Shown here: positions 63,439 to 64,000 of the stretch, in pieces
Position numbering within the stretch: position 1 is the first letter of the stretch
How the letters are laid out: each line of letters opens with the position of its first letter
Source: Bacteroides sp. 51
GTDB lineage: Bacteria > Bacteroidota > Bacteroidia > Bacteroidales > Bacteroidaceae
Direction of reading: 5' to 3'
Assembly: GCF_010500965.1 (NCBI RefSeq)
Contig: NZ_QVMI01000017.1
Coordinates: forward strand, 134,829-198,828
Length of the DNA: 64,000 nt
The notes under the pieces: model-generated
What the model saw: the letters and a program-made list of their open reading frames with translations, nothing else
Databases searched by the model: none
What the model was told of the DNA's origin: nothing
Position numbers and translations under genes: made by a program

Positions 63439-63452
63439 AAAGAGTTCATATG

Positions 63453-63485
63453 TTTTCTGAAATTTCATTTGTAAATATCAGAAAA
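63453..63485 (+). terminator. Likely terminator of the cargo operon
   Basis: TTTTCTGA (63453-63460) pairs with TCAGAAAAA (63478-63486 region) around a 17-base loop. There is no long T-run, so termination is uncertain. Confidence 0.4.
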
Positions 63486-63545
63486 ATAGCTACTTTTGCC
63501 TTATAGTTAAAGCGATTTGTTCGCATTTATTTTGCCTCAAAAAAG

Positions 63546-63569
63546 TGTGTGCAATCTGTGTGTGAAGAA
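63546..63569 (+). repeat. Right copy of the 24-bp end repeat (possible integrase arm site)
   Basis: TGTGTGCAATCTGTGTGTGA then AGAA, 21 of 24 bases identical to 52322-52345, and in the same orientation. It lies 56 bases inside the right attachment repeat. Confidence 0.6.
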
Positions 63570-63624
63570 AAGCACCTGAAAGTTAACACATTGATTATAC
63601 GGGGTTTTGCTTGATTAAATAAGT

Positions 63625-63639
63625 TCCGTCAACGCCCAC
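63625..63639 (+). other. Right attachment repeat
   Basis: TCCGTCAACGCCCAC, identical to the tRNA-Val 3' end at 52162-52176. Outside it the sequence continues TTTAAAAA, with no CCA. Confidence 0.88.
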
Positions 63640-63674
63640 TTTAAAAAAAGGCTACCAGCGGTCAGGAATGAATC

Positions 63675-63716
63675 AAAGTCTTCTAAGCGAATAGTTTAGA
63701 AGACTTTTTTCTTTTT
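63675..63716 (+). terminator. Original tRNA-Val terminator, displaced by the element
   Basis: AAAGTCTTCTAA pairs with TTTAGAAGACTTT around an eight-base loop and is followed by TTTCTTTTT. It lies 36 bases outside the right attachment repeat, where the tRNA transcript would have ended before insertion. Confidence 0.8.
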
Positions 63717-63834
63717 AAAGATTCCTCTAAAAGACAACATTCAGCCAATAAAAGAGGATCAAGCAGAAAATTAGGTGGACTAGTAAAATTTCTCTTTATT
63801 TTATTTCTCAAAAAGGTCGGTGCCATCCTAGTGA

Positions 63835-63871
63835 GATGCCCTAGGCAAACCATTGGAATGCCTAGGGCATC
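63835..63871. repeat. 13-bp perfect inverted repeat in the right flank
   Basis: GATGCCCTAGGCA (63835-63847) and TGCCTAGGGCATC (63859-63871) flank an 11-base loop. I see no gene in 63717-64000 that I would support; the repeat may be a terminator or part of an intergenic repeat. Confidence 0.6.
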
Positions 63872-64000
63872 CCAACCACATAGTAACGATACAATAATTA
63901 GCGTAAGCCTTCGGTAATCCCCGCCTTTTAGTGTTTTCTTTTTTGCTCTACTTTTGGGATCAAAAAGCATTATGTTAACCCTACTCAAATTCCAAGAGAT

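Larger units (their letters stand above)
52162..63639. mobile_element. Integrative mobilizable element in tRNA-Val
   Basis: About 11.5 kb bounded by the 15-bp direct repeat TCCGTCAACGCCCAC (52162-52176 within the tRNA 3' end, and 63625-63639). A tyrosine recombinase gene is at the left end. BfmA/BtgA and BtgB-like mobilization genes are inside, but no conjugation (tra) genes are present, so it needs a helper element to transfer. All genes are on the plus strand. DNA is more AT-rich than the flanks, most clearly from 59.5 to 62.5 kb. Cargo: an AraC/metallo-hydrolase pair and a five-gene operon next to the right end. Confidence 0.9.

Noticed and set aside
63625-63639. Second tRNA-Val gene at the right end of the element
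   Set aside because: Only the last 15 bases of the tRNA are present, as expected of an attachment repeat.
63683-63988. Minus-strand frame of 101 codons in the right flank
   Set aside because: It contains the displaced tRNA terminator and a 13-bp inverted repeat and shows no domain. Probably not a gene.

Overview
The window looks like a chromosome segment of a gut Bacteroidales bacterium (Bacteroides or Parabacteroides type; genus not provable from sequence alone). Evidence: two SusC/SusD pairs, a hybrid two-component regulator, many lipoproteins, AT-rich ribosome binding regions, and promoters of the Bacteroidetes form TTTG-N19/20-TAnnTTTG, best seen before tRNA-Val, carB, blaI and the last operon of the mobile element.

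Layout. 1-2617: tail of an Mrp-like ATPase gene, then a BlaI repressor and an M56 (BlaR1-type) sensor protease carrying two TonB-C domains. 2830-28413: a polysaccharide utilisation locus with two susCD pairs, two surface lipoproteins, a GH2 enzyme, a GH88 unsaturated uronyl hydrolase, one HTCS between the two arms, and a propeller/LuxR-type one-component regulator. The enzymes suggest a uronic-acid or amino-sugar containing glycan; the substrate is not proven. 28649-33853: a TolC-HlyD-ABC2-ABC2 efflux operon with no ATPase gene. 34059-34746: a REP-associated tyrosine transposase (RAYT) between two complete palindromic repeat pairs of a type also scattered at 28.6, 31.1, 32.2 and 50.6 kb. 34762-51971: mostly core genes (coiled-coil membrane protein, mdh, ROK glucokinase, MacB-type tripartite efflux operon, OmpA, trpS, carB with an attenuator-like leader, yaaA, Nudix hydrolase). 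52101-52178: tRNA-Val(UAC).

52162-63639 is an integrated mobilizable element of about 11.5 kb in the 3' end of tRNA-Val, bounded by a 15-bp direct repeat. It holds a tyrosine recombinase, an AraC regulator with a secreted metallo-beta-lactamase-fold protein, a frameshifted gene, an HTH protein, BfmA/BtgA and BtgB-like mobilization proteins with a hairpin-rich likely oriT, a GNAT-like protein, and a compact five-gene operon: XRE regulator, unknown 343-aa protein, four-helix membrane protein, NdpA-type nucleoid-associated protein and RhuM. Its overlapping genes, own consensus promoter and place next to the right attachment site make this operon the best candidate for an undescribed (possibly anti-phage) system.

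Intergenic DNA is unusually rich in structured repeats: RAYT/REP pairs, arrays of 12-bp palindromes at an exact 23-bp period (13.7 and 37.0 kb), a 22-bp array (25.2 kb), and 7-bp inverted arrays that fill the 5' leaders of mdh and trpS.
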